Source of the DNA: Pseudomonas syringae KCTC 12500
GTDB lineage: Bacteria; Pseudomonadota; Gammaproteobacteria; Pseudomonadales; Pseudomonadaceae
Assembly: GCF_000507185.2 (NCBI RefSeq)
Contig: NZ_AYTM02000002.1
Coordinates: 2,317,501-2,381,500 of the forward strand
DNA: 64,000 nucleotides
Direction of reading: 5' to 3'
The notes under the pieces were generated by a model, which searched no databases, was not told the origin of the DNA, and worked only from the letters and a program-made list of their open reading frames with translations. This document shows positions 11,836 through 22,676 of the stretch, piece by piece; positions within the stretch are counted from its first letter, which is position 1; each line of letters opens with the position of its first letter. A program made the position numbers and the translations under genes.

Positions 11836-13890
11836 TCAGCCCAGCAGCGAGATGTCGGCGACGCCGAGGAACAGACCGCGCAAACGCGACAACAGGGCAT
11901 AACGGTTGGCACGTACGTTGGCGTCTTCCGCGTTAACCATGACGGCTTCGAAGAATGCATCGACCGGCTCACGCAACATCGCCAGACGCGCCAGCGATTC
12001 GCTGTACTGACGCTCGACAGCCATCGGCTGGATCGCGTGATCGGCCTGTTGGATGGCCGAGTACAGCGAGAACTCGTTGGCGTTGTCGAAATACTTGGGC
12101 TCGACGGTCTGGGCAATGCTGCCCTCGGCCTTGCTCAAGAGATTCGATACACGCTTGTTCACTGCGGCCAGTGCAGCGGCCTGTGGCAGTTTGCGGAAGG
12201 CCTGGACCGCCTGGACGCGCTGATCGAAATCCAGCGCCGAAGCGGGTTGCAGGGCGCGTACCGAGAGGTACACCGCCACGTCGACGCCTTCGTCTTCGTA
12301 ACGCGCGCGCAGACGATCGAAGATGAACTCAAGGACCTGTTCCGCCAGACCGGCTGGCTTGATCTTCGCGCCGAACTGCGTAACGGCGAATTTCACCGTT
12401 TCGATCAGGTTCAGGTCGAGCTTCTTCTCGATCAGGATACGCAGGATGCCCAGCGCAGCACGACGCAGTGCATAGGGGTCTTTGCTGCCGGTAGGCAGCA
12501 TGCCGATCCCGAAGATGCCGACCAGTGTGTCGAGCTTGTCGGCAATGGCCACCGCAGCGCCAGTCAGCGTGGTCGGCAGTTCGGCACCCGCGCCACGTGG
12601 CATGTACTGCTCGTTGAGCGCCAGTGCGACATCTTCAGGCTCGCCGTCGGCCTTGGCGTAGTAGTAACCGGCAATGCCCTGCATTTCCGGAAACTCGCCG
12701 ACCATCTCGCTCGACAGATCGCACTTGGACAGCAGACCGGCCCGCGCTGCACGCTGGGCGTCGCCGCCAATGCGGGGGGCGATGTAGGCGGCCAGTTTCG
12801 ACACGCGTTCGGCCTTGTCGAACACACTGCCCAATTGCGCCTGGAACACGACGTTCTTCAGGCGATCGTTGAAGGTTTCCAGCTTCTGCTTCTTGTCCTG
12901 CTTGAAGAAGAACTCGGCGTCGGTCAGGCGTGGACGAACCACCTTCTCGTTACCGGCGATGATCTGTGCCGGGTCCTTGCTCTCGATGTTGGCCACGGTG
13001 ATGAAGCGCGGCAGCAGTTTGCCGGCGCCATCCAGCAGGCAGAAATACTTCTGGTTGTCCTGCATGGTGGTAATCAAGGCTTCCTGAGGGACTTCCAGGA
13101 AGCGCTCTTCGAACGAGCACACCAGCGGAACCGGCCACTCGACCAGACCGGCGACTTCGTCCAGCAGGCTTGGCGGCACGATGGCGGTACCTTCCTGCTG
13201 GGCGGCCAGTTCGTCGACGCGTTTACTGATGATCTGGCGACGTTCGTTGAAGTCGGCCAGTACATGAGCGGCGCGCAGGTCACTGAGGTAACCGGCAGGC
13301 GAAGAAATGCGCACGTCTTGCGGATGATGGAAGCGATGACCGCGCGAATGACGACCCGCGCTCTGGGCGAGGATCGTGCAATCGACTACCTGATCACCAA
13401 ACAGCATCACCAGCCACTGGGTCGGCCGCACGAACTCTTCCTTGCGAGCCCCCCAGCGCATGCGCTTGGCGATCGGCAGGTCGTTCAGCGAGTCTTCGAC
13501 GATGGTCGGCAACAGGGACGTCGTCGGCTTGCCGAGGATGGTCTGGCTGTAACGCAGTTTCGGGCCGCTCTGATCGATTTCGCTCAGGTCGACGCCGCAC
13601 TTCTTGGCGAAGCCCAGGGCGGCCTGAGTCGGATTACCGTCGGCATCGAACGCTGCCTGACGCGGCGGGCCGTCGAGGTTGACGCTGCGATCCGGTTGTT
13701 GCGTGGCCAGTGCGGTAATCAGCACGGCCAGACGACGCGGTGCGGCGTAGACCTGTTTGGCGCTGTAGGTCAGACCTGCGCCAGCGAGGCCTTTTTCAAT
13801 GCCGGCGAGAAATGCATCGGCCAGTGAGACGAGGGTCTTGGGTGGCAGTTCTTCGGTGCCCAGTTCGACCAGAAAATCTTGAGCACTCAT
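11836..13890 (-). CDS. glyS: Glycyl-tRNA synthetase beta subunit (684 aa)
   Basis: Beta chain of the tetrameric bacterial glycyl-tRNA synthetase, which charges tRNA-Gly. The start [18 protein letters not shown] and internal blocks such as [20 protein letters not shown] are diagnostic. The C-terminal part holds the anticodon-binding region (DALR-like). Length is normal. Its ATG overlaps the glyQ stop by 4 nt, which indicates translational coupling of the two subunits. Confidence 0.97.
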   Translation of the reverse strand: MSAQDFLVELGTEELPPKTLVSLADAFLAGIEKGLAGAGLTYSAKQVYAAPRRLAVLITALATQQPDRSVNLDGPPRQAAFDADGNPTQAALGFAKKCGVDLSEIDQSGPKLRYSQTILGKPTTSLLPTIVEDSLNDLPIAKRMRWGARKEEFVRPTQWLVMLFGDQVVDCTILAQSAGRHSRGHRFHHPQDVRISSPAGYLSDLRAAHVLADFNERRQIISKRVDELAAQQEGTAIVPPSLLDEVAGLVEWPVPLVCSFEERFLEVPQEALITTMQDNQKYFCLLDGAGKLLPRFITVANIESKDPAQIIAGNEKVVRPRLTDAEFFFKQDKKQKLETFNDRLKNVVFQAQLGSVFDKAERVSKLAAYIAPRIGGDAQRAARAGLLSKCDLSSEMVGEFPEMQGIAGYYYAKADGEPEDVALALNEQYMPRGAGAELPTTLTGAAVAIADKLDTLVGIFGIGMLPTGSKDPYALRRAALGILRILIEKKLDLNLIETVKFAVTQFGAKIKPAGLAEQVLEFIFDRLRARYEDEGVDVAVYLSVRALQPASALDFDQRVQAVQAFRKLPQAAALAAVNKRVSNLLSKAEGSIAQTVEPKYFDNANEFSLYSAIQQADHAIQPMAVERQYSESLARLAMLREPVDAFFEAVMVNAEDANVRANRYALLSRLRGLFLGVADISLLG

Positions 13891-14834
13891 TGCGCTGCCT
13901 CCAGCTTGGCCAACACTTCATCGCGTAGATCGGGCGGCGCCATCGGGAAGCCGAGACGGGCCCGGGCCTGCAGGTAGGCCTGAGCCACCGAGCGGGCCAG
14001 CGTGCGTACGCGCAGGATGTATTGCTGACGTGCCGTCACGGAAATCGCGCGACGGGCATCCAGCAGGTTGAAGGTGTGTGAGGCCTTGAGGACCATTTCG
14101 TAGCCAGGCAATGGCAGCTCCAGCTCGATCAGGCGTGCGGCTTCGCTTTCGTAGAAGTCGAACAGCTCGAACAGCTTGTCGACGTTGGCGTGTTCGAAGT
14201 TGTAGGTCGACTGCTCCACCTCGTTCTGGTGGAACACGTCGCCGTAGGTCACTTTGCCGAACGGGCCGTCAGCCCAGACCAGATCGTAGACCGAGTCCAC
14301 GCCCTGCTGGTACATCGCCAGACGCTCAAGGCCGTAGGTGATTTCGCCGGTGACCGGGTAGCACTCCAGACCACCGACCTGCTGGAAGTAGGTGAACTGC
14401 GAGACTTCCATGCCGTTGAGCCAGATCTCCCAGCCCAGACCCCAGGCGCCCAGCGTCGGCGATTCCCAGTTGTCTTCGACGAAGCGCACGTCGTGCACCA
14501 GCGGATCGAGGCCGATGTGCTTGAGCGAGCCCAGGTACAGTTCCTGGAAGTTGTCCGGATTCGGCTTGAGAATCACCTGAAACTGGTAATAGTGCTGCAG
14601 GCGGTTCGGGTTTTCGCCGTAGCGGCCGTCAGTCGGGCGACGGCTTGGCTGTACGTAAGCGGCGTTCCAGGTTTCCGGGCCTACGGCGCGCAGAAACGTG
14701 GCAGTGTGGAACGTGCCGGCGCCTACTTCCATATCGTAGGGCTGAAGTACCACGCAACCTTGTTCTGCCCAGTATTGCTGGAGGGCGAGGATCAAGTCTT
14801 GGAAGGTACGCACGGCTGGCGTAGGCTGGCTCAC
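13887..14834 (-). CDS. glyQ: Glycyl-tRNA synthetase alpha subunit (315 aa)
   Basis: Catalytic class II aminoacyl-tRNA synthetase subunit. Diagnostic stretches are [20 protein letters not shown] near the N-terminus, [19 protein letters not shown] and [20 protein letters not shown] chose the GTG at 14834 ([15 protein letters not shown]), giving the normal length of 315; the longer frame from 14900 adds residues unrelated to the family. It leads the glyQ-glyS-gmhB-acyltransferase operon and is divergent from tag. Confidence 0.96.
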   Translation of the reverse strand: MSQPTPAVRTFQDLILALQQYWAEQGCVVLQPYDMEVGAGTFHTATFLRAVGPETWNAAYVQPSRRPTDGRYGENPNRLQHYYQFQVILKPNPDNFQELYLGSLKHIGLDPLVHDVRFVEDNWESPTLGAWGLGWEIWLNGMEVSQFTYFQQVGGLECYPVTGEITYGLERLAMYQQGVDSVYDLVWADGPFGKVTYGDVFHQNEVEQSTYNFEHANVDKLFELFDFYESEAARLIELELPLPGYEMVLKASHTFNLLDARRAISVTARQQYILRVRTLARSVAQAYLQARARLGFPMAPPDLRDEVLAKLEAAQ

Positions 14835-14914
14835 AAATTTCACCTGTGCTGGGCTGCGATTCAAAGAGCGGGAGTATACCCGATTCGGCCGCACGTCCAC
14901 TCGTTGGGAGCCCT

Positions 14915-15466
14915 ATGACACGCTGCTTTTGGTGCAACGAAGACCCCCTGTACATCGCATATCACGATCAGGAGTGGGGAGTGCCGCTGCGCGATGCGCA
15001 GAAGCTCTTCGAGTTGCTTTTGCTCGAAGGGTTCCAGGCCGGGCTGTCGTGGATCACGATTCTCAAGCGGCGGGCGCGTTATCGCGAAGTGCTGCACGGT
15101 TTTGACGTTGAGCGCCTGGCGCAGCTGAGCGATGCCGAAATAGAGGCGCTGATGCTCGATCCGAGCATTATCCGCAACCGCCTCAAGCTCAAGGCCGTGC
15201 GCACCAATGCGCGGGCCTGGCTGGCGCTGGAAGACCCGGTCGCTCTGCTCTGGTCGTTTGTTGGCGGTACCCCGAAGATCAATCACTTCAAGGATCGCAG
15301 CGAAGTCCCGGCGATTACCGCCGAGGCCGAAGCGATGAGCAAGGCACTGAAAAAAGCCGGTTTCACCTTTGTCGGCCCGACCATCTGTTACGCCTACATG
15401 CAGGCCAGCGGCATGGTCATGGACCACACCGTCGATTGCGATCGGTATACGATCCTGAGCCGCTGA
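14915..15466 (+). CDS. tag: 3-methyladenine DNA glycosylase I (183 aa)
   Basis: Base-excision enzyme that removes 3-methyladenine. The zinc site is visible: Cys4 in CFWC and His17 in YHDQEWG near the start, and His and Cys in DHTVDC near the end. The helix-hairpin region contains the substrate-recognition stretch GLSWITILKRRARYREV. Length is normal. Divergent from glyQ, and followed by an acyltransferase 38 nt downstream. Confidence 0.95.
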   Translation: MTRCFWCNEDPLYIAYHDQEWGVPLRDAQKLFELLLLEGFQAGLSWITILKRRARYREVLHGFDVERLAQLSDAEIEALMLDPSIIRNRLKLKAVRTNARAWLALEDPVALLWSFVGGTPKINHFKDRSEVPAITAEAEAMSKALKKAGFTFVGPTICYAYMQASGMVMDHTVDCDRYTILSR

Positions 15467-15504
15467 CGGTTACACTACCCGCCTCGAGAATCTGGGAGTC
15501 ATCT

Positions 15505-16392
15505 GTGGATAAGTTCAAAGGCGCCGTAATGGTCGGGGCGTTGCGATTGTTTGCGCTGTTGCCATGGCGCGCTGTGCAGTGGACAGGCACCGCGATTGGC
15601 TGGCTGATGTGGAAGCTGCCCAACCGTTCGCGGGAAGTGGCGCGGATCAATCTGTCCAAGTGCTTCCCCGAGTTGAGCGAGCCAGAGCTGGAAAAGCTCG
15701 TCGGCCGCAGTCTCATGGACATCGGCAAGACCTTGACCGAAAGCGCCTGTGCGTGGATCTGGCCGGCACAGAAATCGATCGACCTGGTGCGTGAAGTCGA
15801 AGGGCTCGATGTGCTCAAGGACGCGCTGGCCTCCGGCAAGGGCGTGGTCGGCATCACCAGTCACCTGGGCAACTGGGAAGTGCTCAATCACTTCTATTGC
15901 AGCCAGTGCAAGCCGATCATTTTCTATCGCCCACCCAAGCTGAAAGCCGTGGACGATCTGTTGCGCAAGCAGCGTGTGCAGTTGGGCAACCGGGTGGCGG
16001 CGTCGACCAAGGAAGGCATTCTCAGTGTCATCAAGGAAGTGCGCAAAGGCGGCTCGGTGGGCATTCCGGCCGATCCGGAGCCGGCCGAATCAGCCGGCAT
16101 CTTCGTGCCCTTCTGCGGTACCCAGGCGCTGACCAGCAAGTTCGTGCCGAACATGCTGGCCGGTGGCAAGGCAGTCGGCGTATTCCTGCACGCTATGCGC
16201 CTGCCGGACGGATCGGGTTACAAAGTGGTACTCGAAGCGGCTCCGGAAGCCATGTACAGCACCGACACCGAAACCTCGGCAGCGGCGATGAGCAAAGTGG
16301 TCGAGAAATACGTGCGGGCGTACCCGAGCCAGTACATGTGGACCATGAAGCGCTTCAAGAAACGCCCGCCAGGCGAGGCGCGCTGGTACTAG
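15505..16392 (+). CDS. Lipid A lauroyl/myristoyl acyltransferase, LpxL/HtrB family (295 aa)
   Basis: Inner-membrane late acyltransferase of lipid A synthesis, which transfers an acyl chain from acyl-ACP. The N-terminal hydrophobic anchor lies at about 7-38. The catalytic HX4E motif is HLGNWE (120-125), and the family stretch IFVPFCGTQALTSKF and C-terminal YMWTMKRFKKRP are present. I chose GTG at 15505 after a GGGAG site. Whether it adds the 2 or 2' secondary chain cannot be told from sequence, so I give no symbol. A perfect DnaA-box sequence (15504-15512) overlaps the start codon. Confidence 0.9.
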   Translation: MDKFKGAVMVGALRLFALLPWRAVQWTGTAIGWLMWKLPNRSREVARINLSKCFPELSEPELEKLVGRSLMDIGKTLTESACAWIWPAQKSIDLVREVEGLDVLKDALASGKGVVGITSHLGNWEVLNHFYCSQCKPIIFYRPPKLKAVDDLLRKQRVQLGNRVAASTKEGILSVIKEVRKGGSVGIPADPEPAESAGIFVPFCGTQALTSKFVPNMLAGGKAVGVFLHAMRLPDGSGYKVVLEAAPEAMYSTDTETSAAAMSKVVEKYVRAYPSQYMWTMKRFKKRPPGEARWY

Positions 16393-16397
16393 GAAAG

Positions 16398-16450
16398 AAC
16401 GGACGCGGAGCGTCCGGAACGGCGTGCCCACGCTGGAGCATGGGCACGAT
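16398..16450. repeat. Short double-hairpin repeat of the Pseudomonas syringae type
   Basis: Two adjacent stems are visible: GGACGC/GCGTCC (16401-16406, 16410-16415) and GTGCCCA/TGGGCAC (16424-16430, 16441-16447). The pattern (GGAGCGTCCGGAACGGC then GCCCACGC, then GGGCACGAT) resembles a dispersed intergenic repeat common in P. syringae chromosomes. It fills the gap between convergent genes and may act as a terminator in both directions. Confidence 0.6.
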
Positions 16451-16460
16451 AGTGTTTCCC

Positions 16461-18824
16461 TCAACTGGCCGCCGCAATCAACCCGCGTCGTCCCAGCGCC
16501 ACCTGAGTCCCTTCCGGACTCATTCGTATCAGGTTCACCGGGATGGATTTGGCTGCAGGGGTGTTGCCGTGTTTATCCCGGTTGGCCAGTGGCAGCAGGC
16601 CGTTGGTTTCCGGGTAGTACGCGGCGCAGCAACCCTGCGGCACGTCGTAGGGAATGACTTTGAAACCCGCTGCACGCCGCGCCGTGGTCGGGTCGAGCGC
16701 CGTCTGAAACTCGATGTAGTCCCCGGCCTTTAGCCCCAGGCGTTCAATGTCCTGCGGGTTGAGCATCACCACCATGCGATCGCCAAAGATGTCCCGATAA
16801 CGGTCATCGTTGGAATACACCGTGGTGTTGAACTGGTCATGGCTGCGGATCGTCATCAACTGCAAATGCTCGGCGCCCGGCGGCGTGTCGTCTTCGTCGT
16901 AGATGCCTTCGGGAAAGAGGAAGTTGGCCTTGCCCGACTCGGTGTCCCACTTGCGTTCACTGGCAGCATTGGGCAGACGGAACCCTCCAGGTTCGAGGAT
17001 GCGCTGATTGAAGTCATAGAACTGTTCGGGCAGCACTTCTTCGATCTTGTCGCGAATCCTGGCGTAGTCGTCCACATAGCTGTCCCAGTCCACCTTGGGA
17101 TTGGGCGCAAGCGTCGCTTTGGCGATACCGGCAATGATGGCGATTTCGGAAATCAGATGTTTCGACGCAGGCTCCAGCATGCCGGTCGAACCGTGCACCA
17201 TCGACATCGAGTCCTCCACCGTGATGGTTTGCGCCACGCCGTTCTGCAGGTCGCGTTCCGAACGCGCCACGCATGGCAGCAGAAAGGCCTTCTGTCCATG
17301 TACCGTCGCACTGCGGTTGAGCTTGGTGTTGACCAGCACCGTCATTTTCAGACGGCTGACGGTCGGGCAGATCACATCGGTGTCCGGAATGGCACGGAAG
17401 AAATTGCCGCCCATGGAGATGAGCGCTTCCACCTCGCCACGCAACAGGGCTTCGCAGGTCTCGGCCACGGCATGGCCTTTTTCTCTGGACGCTTCAAAAC
17501 CGAACACCTTGCTCATGCTGGCCAGAAACGGTTCGCCGGCCTTTTCATAGATGCCCATCGTTCTGTCGCCCTGTACGTTGGAGTGTCCACGTACCGGGCA
17601 AGCGCCCGCACCGAGCTTGCCGATGTTGCCGCGCAACAGCAGCAGGTTGATGATCTGCTGCATGGCATCACCGCCACGCTTGTGCTGAGTGACGCCCATC
17701 CCCCAGCAGCAGATGACCCCCTTCGAGCGCTTATAGACCGTCGCCACCTCTTCGATGGCCTGACGCGTCAAACCCGAATGGCGCTCGATGATGTCCCAGG
17801 GCAACTGTCGGCAATAATCGGCGTACTGCTCGAAGCCATGGGTGTGTTCTTCAATGAACGCCACATCGAGGACACGCGGCAGGTTTTCACGCTGCGCCAC
17901 GTCATCGGCTTCGATCACGGCCTTGCAAACGCCTTGCAGGGCGATCATGTCGCCGCCGATCCTGACCTGATGGTACTGCGAGCTGATTTCCACCCCATGC
18001 AGACTGAGCATGTCGCGCGGGTCCTGCGGCGCCGCAAAACGTACCAGCGCCCTCTCCCGCAGCGGGTTGAACGAGATGATGCTCGCGCCCCGGCGCGCGG
18101 CGGCGTGCAGCTCGGACATCATGCGCGGGCTGTTGGTCCCGGGGTTCTGGCCGATGATGAAAATCGCGTCGGCGTTCTCGAAATCTTCCAGCGTCGTGGT
18201 GCCTTTGCCGACCCCGATCGACTCGGGCAGCGCCGCGGTGGTGGTTTCATGGCACATGTTCGAGCAGTCAGGGAAGTTGGCCATGCCGTACAGGCGACCG
18301 AACAGCTGATAGAGAAAGGCGGCTTCGTTCGACGTGCGCCCGGAGGTGTACAGCTCCAGCTTCCACGGATCGCTCAGGCCGCGCAGTTCTTCGCCGATCT
18401 CGGCGAACGCTTCGTCCCAAGTGACCGGCAGGTATTTGTCAGTGGCGGCGTCGTAGCGCATCGGCTCGGTAATACGGCCTTCTGCTTCCAGGTCATGATC
18501 GCTCCAGGTCGCCAGTTCGCTGACCGTGTGCCGGGCGAAGAACTCGGGCGTCACACGTTTCTTGGTCGATTCCCAGGCCAGTGCCTTGGCACCGTTCTCG
18601 CAGTATTCAAAGGTATGCGGCTTCTTTGGGTCCGGCCAGGAGCAACTGGGGCAGTCGAAGCCGCCAGGCTTGTTCATGGACATCAGCGTGCGGTTGCCCT
18701 TGATCAGCACATGCTGGTGCAGCAGGTGCTTGTTGACCGCACTGAGCGCGGGCCAGCCACCCGCCGGTGTGCCGTCGGTCTGTGATCCCTGAAGCGGGGC
18801 CTGGGAATTTTCCGATTCGGACAT
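16461..18824 (-). CDS. FdhF/YdeP family molybdopterin oxidoreductase (787 aa)
   Basis: Formate-dehydrogenase-alpha-like oxidoreductase of the YdeP group, binding a bis-MGD molybdenum cofactor; the physiological substrate is unknown. Cys-rich N-terminal segments CPSCSWPDPKKP and YCENGAKALAWE are typical of YdeP. Cofactor-domain blocks include FIIGQNPGTNSPRMM, CCWGMGVTQH and CPVRGHSNVQGDRTMG. The C-terminal molybdopterin-dinucleotide domain contains TIRSHDQFNTTVYS. There is no twin-arginine signal, so it is cytoplasmic. No fdhD or other partner lies nearby. It follows trkA on the same strand by 154 nt. Confidence 0.9.
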   Translation of the reverse strand: MSESENSQAPLQGSQTDGTPAGGWPALSAVNKHLLHQHVLIKGNRTLMSMNKPGGFDCPSCSWPDPKKPHTFEYCENGAKALAWESTKKRVTPEFFARHTVSELATWSDHDLEAEGRITEPMRYDAATDKYLPVTWDEAFAEIGEELRGLSDPWKLELYTSGRTSNEAAFLYQLFGRLYGMANFPDCSNMCHETTTAALPESIGVGKGTTTLEDFENADAIFIIGQNPGTNSPRMMSELHAAARRGASIISFNPLRERALVRFAAPQDPRDMLSLHGVEISSQYHQVRIGGDMIALQGVCKAVIEADDVAQRENLPRVLDVAFIEEHTHGFEQYADYCRQLPWDIIERHSGLTRQAIEEVATVYKRSKGVICCWGMGVTQHKRGGDAMQQIINLLLLRGNIGKLGAGACPVRGHSNVQGDRTMGIYEKAGEPFLASMSKVFGFEASREKGHAVAETCEALLRGEVEALISMGGNFFRAIPDTDVICPTVSRLKMTVLVNTKLNRSATVHGQKAFLLPCVARSERDLQNGVAQTITVEDSMSMVHGSTGMLEPASKHLISEIAIIAGIAKATLAPNPKVDWDSYVDDYARIRDKIEEVLPEQFYDFNQRILEPGGFRLPNAASERKWDTESGKANFLFPEGIYDEDDTPPGAEHLQLMTIRSHDQFNTTVYSNDDRYRDIFGDRMVVMLNPQDIERLGLKAGDYIEFQTALDPTTARRAAGFKVIPYDVPQGCCAAYYPETNGLLPLANRDKHGNTPAAKSIPVNLIRMSPEGTQVALGRRGLIAAAS

Positions 18825-18978
18825 GGGGTGTGTTCTCTCTCATAAAGCCCGTGAAGGCATGATGCTCGTGTGTCTGAGATACACGGGCTCAGAGAGAATT
18901 CGCCCGAGTCGACGAGCGTTGCCGACAGGGCGCGTCGGCAAGAGGTTCAGTCAGGGTCATCCCCTGTTCAGGAGCGGT

Positions 18979-20352
18979 TCAGAAAAAGCTCAGGCCGACC
19001 TGAAACAGCCGCTCGACCTCGCGGATGCACTTCTTGTCCACAAGGAACATGATCACATGGTCACCGGATTCGATCACGGTGATGTCATGAGCGATAAGCA
19101 CTTGTTCGTCGCGGATGACTGCACCGATTGCCGTACCGGTCGGCAGGTTGATGTCTTTGATGGCGCGGCCGACGACCTTGCTGCATTTCGAGTCGCCGTG
19201 AGCGACGATCTCGATGGCTTCGGCTGCACCGCGTCGCAGCGAATGCACGCTGACGATATCACCGCGGCGCACGTGGGCCAGCAGCGTGCCGATGGTTGCC
19301 AGTTGCGGGCTGACCGCAACGTCGATTTCGCCGCCTTGCACCAGGTCGACGTAAGCCGGGTTATTGATCAGCGTCATTACCTTGCGTGCGCCCAGACGCT
19401 TGGCCAGCAGCGACGACATGATGTTGGCTTCATCGTCGTTGGTCAGCGCCAGGAACAGGTCGGTGTTGCTGATGTTTTCTTCCAGCAGAAGATCGCGGTC
19501 CGATGAGCTGCCCTGCAGAACCACTGTACTGTCCAGGTGCTCCGACAGATAGCGGCAGCGCGCCGGGCTCACTTCGATGATCTTCACCTGATAGCGGCTT
19601 TCGATGGCTTCAGCCAGACGCTCGCCGATGTTGCCGCCACCGGCGATGACAATACGTTTGTAGTTCTCGTCCAGGCGCCGCAGTTCGCCCATCACGGCGC
19701 GAATGTCAGCCTTGGCGGCGATGAAGAACACCTCGTCGTCGGCCTCGATGACCGTGTCGCCATGCGGCAGTATCGCCCGGTCGCGGCGATAGATCGCCGC
19801 GATGCGTGTGTCGACATTCGGCATGTGCGCTCGTAGCTGGCGCAGCGGCTGTCCGACCAACGCGCCGCCGTAGTAGGCTTTGAGCGCGACCAGCTGCGCT
19901 TTGCCTTCGGCGAAGTCGATCACTTGCAGCGCACCGGGGTATTCGATCAGACGCTTGATGTAGTTGGTGACGACCTGCTCCGGACTGATCAGCACGTCGA
20001 CCGGGATCGCGTTTTTATCGAACAGGCCTGCGCGTGTCAGGTACGCCGCCTCACGGATGCGCGCGATCTTGGTCGGCGTGTGGAACAGCGTATGGGCCAC
20101 CTGACAGGCGATCATGTTGGCTTCGTCGCTGCTGGTCACCGCTACCAGCATGTCGGCGTCGTCTGCGCCGGCCTGACGCAATACCGCCGGGTAGGAGCCC
20201 TTGCCCTGCACGGTGCGGATGTCCAGGCGGTCGCCCAGATCGCGCAACCGGTCGCCGTCAGTGTCGACCACGGTGATGTCGTTGGCTTCGCCCGCCAGAT
20301 GCTCGGCCAGCGTACCGCCTACCTGACCTGCACCCAGAATGATGATTTTCAC
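18979..20352 (-). CDS. trkA: Trk system potassium uptake NAD-binding protein TrkA (457 aa)
   Basis: Cytoplasmic regulatory subunit of the TrkH/TrkG potassium transporter. It has two RCK units: an N-terminal Rossmann motif [19 protein letters not shown] and a second nucleotide site [20 protein letters not shown] near residue 230, each followed by a TrkA-C domain. Length is normal. It starts 4 nt after rsmB in the def-fmt-rsmB-trkA cluster, an order common in gamma-proteobacteria. Confidence 0.97.
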   Translation of the reverse strand: MKIIILGAGQVGGTLAEHLAGEANDITVVDTDGDRLRDLGDRLDIRTVQGKGSYPAVLRQAGADDADMLVAVTSSDEANMIACQVAHTLFHTPTKIARIREAAYLTRAGLFDKNAIPVDVLISPEQVVTNYIKRLIEYPGALQVIDFAEGKAQLVALKAYYGGALVGQPLRQLRAHMPNVDTRIAAIYRRDRAILPHGDTVIEADDEVFFIAAKADIRAVMGELRRLDENYKRIVIAGGGNIGERLAEAIESRYQVKIIEVSPARCRYLSEHLDSTVVLQGSSSDRDLLLEENISNTDLFLALTNDDEANIMSSLLAKRLGARKVMTLINNPAYVDLVQGGEIDVAVSPQLATIGTLLAHVRRGDIVSVHSLRRGAAEAIEIVAHGDSKCSKVVGRAIKDINLPTGTAIGAVIRDEQVLIAHDITVIESGDHVIMFLVDKKCIREVERLFQVGLSFF

Positions 20353-20356
20353 GCGC

Positions 20357-21682
20357 TTACTCCCGCGCCGCCGCGATCTTGATCAGTTTGGCGTAGTAGA
20401 AACCGTCGTGGCCGCCTTGCTGGGCCAGCAGCTGGCGACCATGGGCTTGCTTGATACCCGCGGGCGGCTGTCCGGCCTGCCCGGCGATGTCCAGCTCTCG
20501 GGCCCCGGAGGTGCGCGCCAGAAACGCCTCGATGACGTCGGTGTTTTCGGTCGGCAGTGTCGAGCAGGTCGCGTACACCAACATGCCGCCTACCTGCAGC
20601 GTAGGCCACAACGCGTCGAGCAGCTCGCCCTGCAACGTCGCCAGCGCGGCGATGTCGTCTGCCTGGCGAGTCAGTTTGATGTCCGGATGCCGACGAATCA
20701 CGCCGGTCGCCGAGCACGGTGCGTCGAGCAGGATGCGCTGGAACGGTTTGCCGTCCCACCACTGCGCTGTCTCGCGTGCATCGGCTGCAATCAGCTCGGC
20801 ATCCAGACCCAGGCGATCGAGGTTTTCACGCACGCGCACCAGACGCTTGGCTTCCAGATCCACCGCCACCACGCCGCTCAGTTGCGGCTGCACTTCCAGC
20901 AAATGGCAGGTCTTGCCGCCCGGTGCGCAGCAGGCATCGAGTACTCGTTGCCCGGGGGCCAGCTCCAGCAGGTCTGCGGCCAGTTGCGCGGCTTCGTCCT
21001 GCACGCTGATCCAGCCTTCGGCAAAACCGGGCAGCGAGCGCACATCGCACGGCTCGGCGAGGACGATGCCGTCCTGACTGAACGTGCATGCGCTGGCTTG
21101 CAGGCCGGCAGTGTTGAGCAGTTCGAGGTATTGATCGCGACGGTTGTGGCGTCGGTTGACGCGCAAGATCATCGGCGGGTGCGCATTGTTGGCCGCGCAG
21201 ATGGCTTCCCACTGTTCCGGCCAGGCGGCTTTCAGGGCTTTCTGCAGCCAGCGCGGGTGGGCCGTACGCACCACCGGGTCGTGTTCCAGCTCGATCAGTA
21301 GCGCCTCGCCATCACGTTGCGCATTGCGCAGCACGGCGTTGAGCAAGCCTTTGGCCCAGGGCTTTTTCAACCTGTCGGCGCAACCCACGGTTTCACCGAT
21401 GGCGGCGTGGGCCGGAATGCGGCTGTAGAACAGCTGATAGAGGCCGACCAGCAACAAGGCTTCAACGTCGGCGTCGGCGGCTTTGAAGGGCTTCTGCAGC
21501 AGCTTGGCCGCCAGTGCCGACAGGCGTGGCTGCCAGCGCGCGGTGCCGAATGCGAGGTCCTGAGTCAGGCCACGATCACGCACCTCGACCTTGTCCAGTT
21601 GAGTCGGCAACGAGCTGTTCAGCGAGGCCTTGCCGCTGAGCACGGCAGCCAGTGCCTTGGCGGCGGCCAGACGCGGGTTCAT
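20357..21682 (-). CDS. rsmB: 16S rRNA m5C967 methyltransferase RsmB (441 aa)
   Basis: SAM-dependent methyltransferase that modifies C967 of 16S rRNA. The N-terminal NusB-like RNA-binding domain (about 1-140) is followed by the SAM domain with [17 protein letters not shown]. The two catalytic cysteines lie in [19 protein letters not shown] and [15 protein letters not shown]. Length is normal. Its ATG overlaps the fmt stop by 4 nt. Confidence 0.96.
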   Translation of the reverse strand: MNPRLAAAKALAAVLSGKASLNSSLPTQLDKVEVRDRGLTQDLAFGTARWQPRLSALAAKLLQKPFKAADADVEALLLVGLYQLFYSRIPAHAAIGETVGCADRLKKPWAKGLLNAVLRNAQRDGEALLIELEHDPVVRTAHPRWLQKALKAAWPEQWEAICAANNAHPPMILRVNRRHNRRDQYLELLNTAGLQASACTFSQDGIVLAEPCDVRSLPGFAEGWISVQDEAAQLAADLLELAPGQRVLDACCAPGGKTCHLLEVQPQLSGVVAVDLEAKRLVRVRENLDRLGLDAELIAADARETAQWWDGKPFQRILLDAPCSATGVIRRHPDIKLTRQADDIAALATLQGELLDALWPTLQVGGMLVYATCSTLPTENTDVIEAFLARTSGARELDIAGQAGQPPAGIKQAHGRQLLAQQGGHDGFYYAKLIKIAAARE

Positions 21683-22623
21683 TGGCCCAGCACCGTGCCG
21701 ATGGCAAACTTCTCGCGGCGGCTGTTGAACAGATCCGTGAAGTTCAGCGGTTTGCCGCCCGGCAATTGCAGACGGGTCAGGCGCAGCGCGTTCTGCCCGC
21801 AGGCGACGATAAGTCCATCCTTGCTGGCGCCAAGAATCGTCCCCGGCGCGCCCTGCCCTTCGGCCAGATCGGCGGCCAGGACTTTCAAGGTTTCTTCGTT
21901 CAGCGTGCTATGGCAGATCGGCCAGGGGTTGAAGGCGCGGACCAGACGCTCGAGCTCATCAGCCGGACGTGTCCAGTCCAGACGCGCTTCGTCCTTGTTC
22001 AGTTTGTGGGCGTAGTTGGCCAGGCTGTCATCCTGAACCTCGCCGACCAGCGAACCGTCCGTCAGACCGGCAATGGCCTGCAACACAGCAGGCGGACCGA
22101 GTTCGGCCAGGCGATCATGCAGCGTGCCGCCCGTGTCCTGCGCGGTAATCGGGGTGACGGCCTTGAGCAGCATCGGCCCGGTGTCCAGGCCCGCTTCCAT
22201 GCGCATCACGGTCACGCCGCTCTCTGCATCACCGGCCTGCACCGCACGCTGAATCGGCGCCGCACCGCGCCAGCGCGGCAGCAGCGACGCATGGCTGTTG
22301 ATGCAACCCAGGCGCGGAATATCCAGCACCACTTGCGGCAGGATCAGGCCGTAGGCGACTACCACCATCAAATCCGGTTGCAGCGCTGCCAGTTCAGCCT
22401 GCGCAGCAGGATCGCGCAGTGTGGGCGGCTGCATGACCGGTACGTCGTGTTGCAGCGCCAGTTGCTTGACCGGGCTGGGCATCAGCTTTTGTCCACGACC
22501 GGCCGGGCGATCGGGCTGGGTGTACACGGCGACGATCTGGTGAGGGCTGTCGAGCAGGGCCTTGAGGTGTTCGGCGGCGAATTCCGGGGTGCCGGCGAAG
22601 ACGATGCGCAGTGGCTCAGTCAT
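21679..22623 (-). CDS. fmt: Methionyl-tRNA formyltransferase (314 aa)
   Basis: Formylates initiator Met-tRNA using 10-formyl-THF. Diagnostic motifs are [15 protein letters not shown] at the start, [20 protein letters not shown] (the conserved [11 protein letters not shown] loop) and the catalytic region around [13 protein letters not shown]. Length is normal. It lies after def with a hairpin between them, and overlaps rsmB. Confidence 0.97.
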   Translation of the reverse strand: MTEPLRIVFAGTPEFAAEHLKALLDSPHQIVAVYTQPDRPAGRGQKLMPSPVKQLALQHDVPVMQPPTLRDPAAQAELAALQPDLMVVVAYGLILPQVVLDIPRLGCINSHASLLPRWRGAAPIQRAVQAGDAESGVTVMRMEAGLDTGPMLLKAVTPITAQDTGGTLHDRLAELGPPAVLQAIAGLTDGSLVGEVQDDSLANYAHKLNKDEARLDWTRPADELERLVRAFNPWPICHSTLNEETLKVLAADLAEGQGAPGTILGASKDGLIVACGQNALRLTRLQLPGGKPLNFTDLFNSRREKFAIGTVLGQ

Positions 22624-22636
22624 GGAGTTCTCATTA

Positions 22637-22662
22637 TAAAAAAAGGCCTGTTCAGGCCTTTT
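22637..22662 (-). terminator. Terminator-like hairpin between def and fmt
   Basis: AAAAGGCCTG (22641-22650) pairs with CAGGCCTTTT (22653-22662). On the minus strand the stem ends in a T-run, so it sits after def and only about 14 nt before the fmt start. It should reduce read-through within an otherwise co-directional gene pair. Confidence 0.75.
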
Positions 22663-22676
22663 GGGGTAACGACGGA

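Noticed and set aside
12590..12602. CCACGTGG palindrome inside glyS considered as a fourth parS
   Set aside because: The flanking TT/AA bases of the parS core are missing (GCCACGTGGC).
11485..13827. 780-codon plus-strand open frame opposite gmhB-glyS
   Set aside because: It is antisense to well-recognised glyS and gmhB; composition (His/Gln/Arg-rich) is that of a mirrored frame in GC-rich DNA.
16839..18785. 648-codon plus-strand open frame opposite the FdhF/YdeP-like gene
   Set aside because: No ribosome site or domain; the opposite strand encodes a complete family member.
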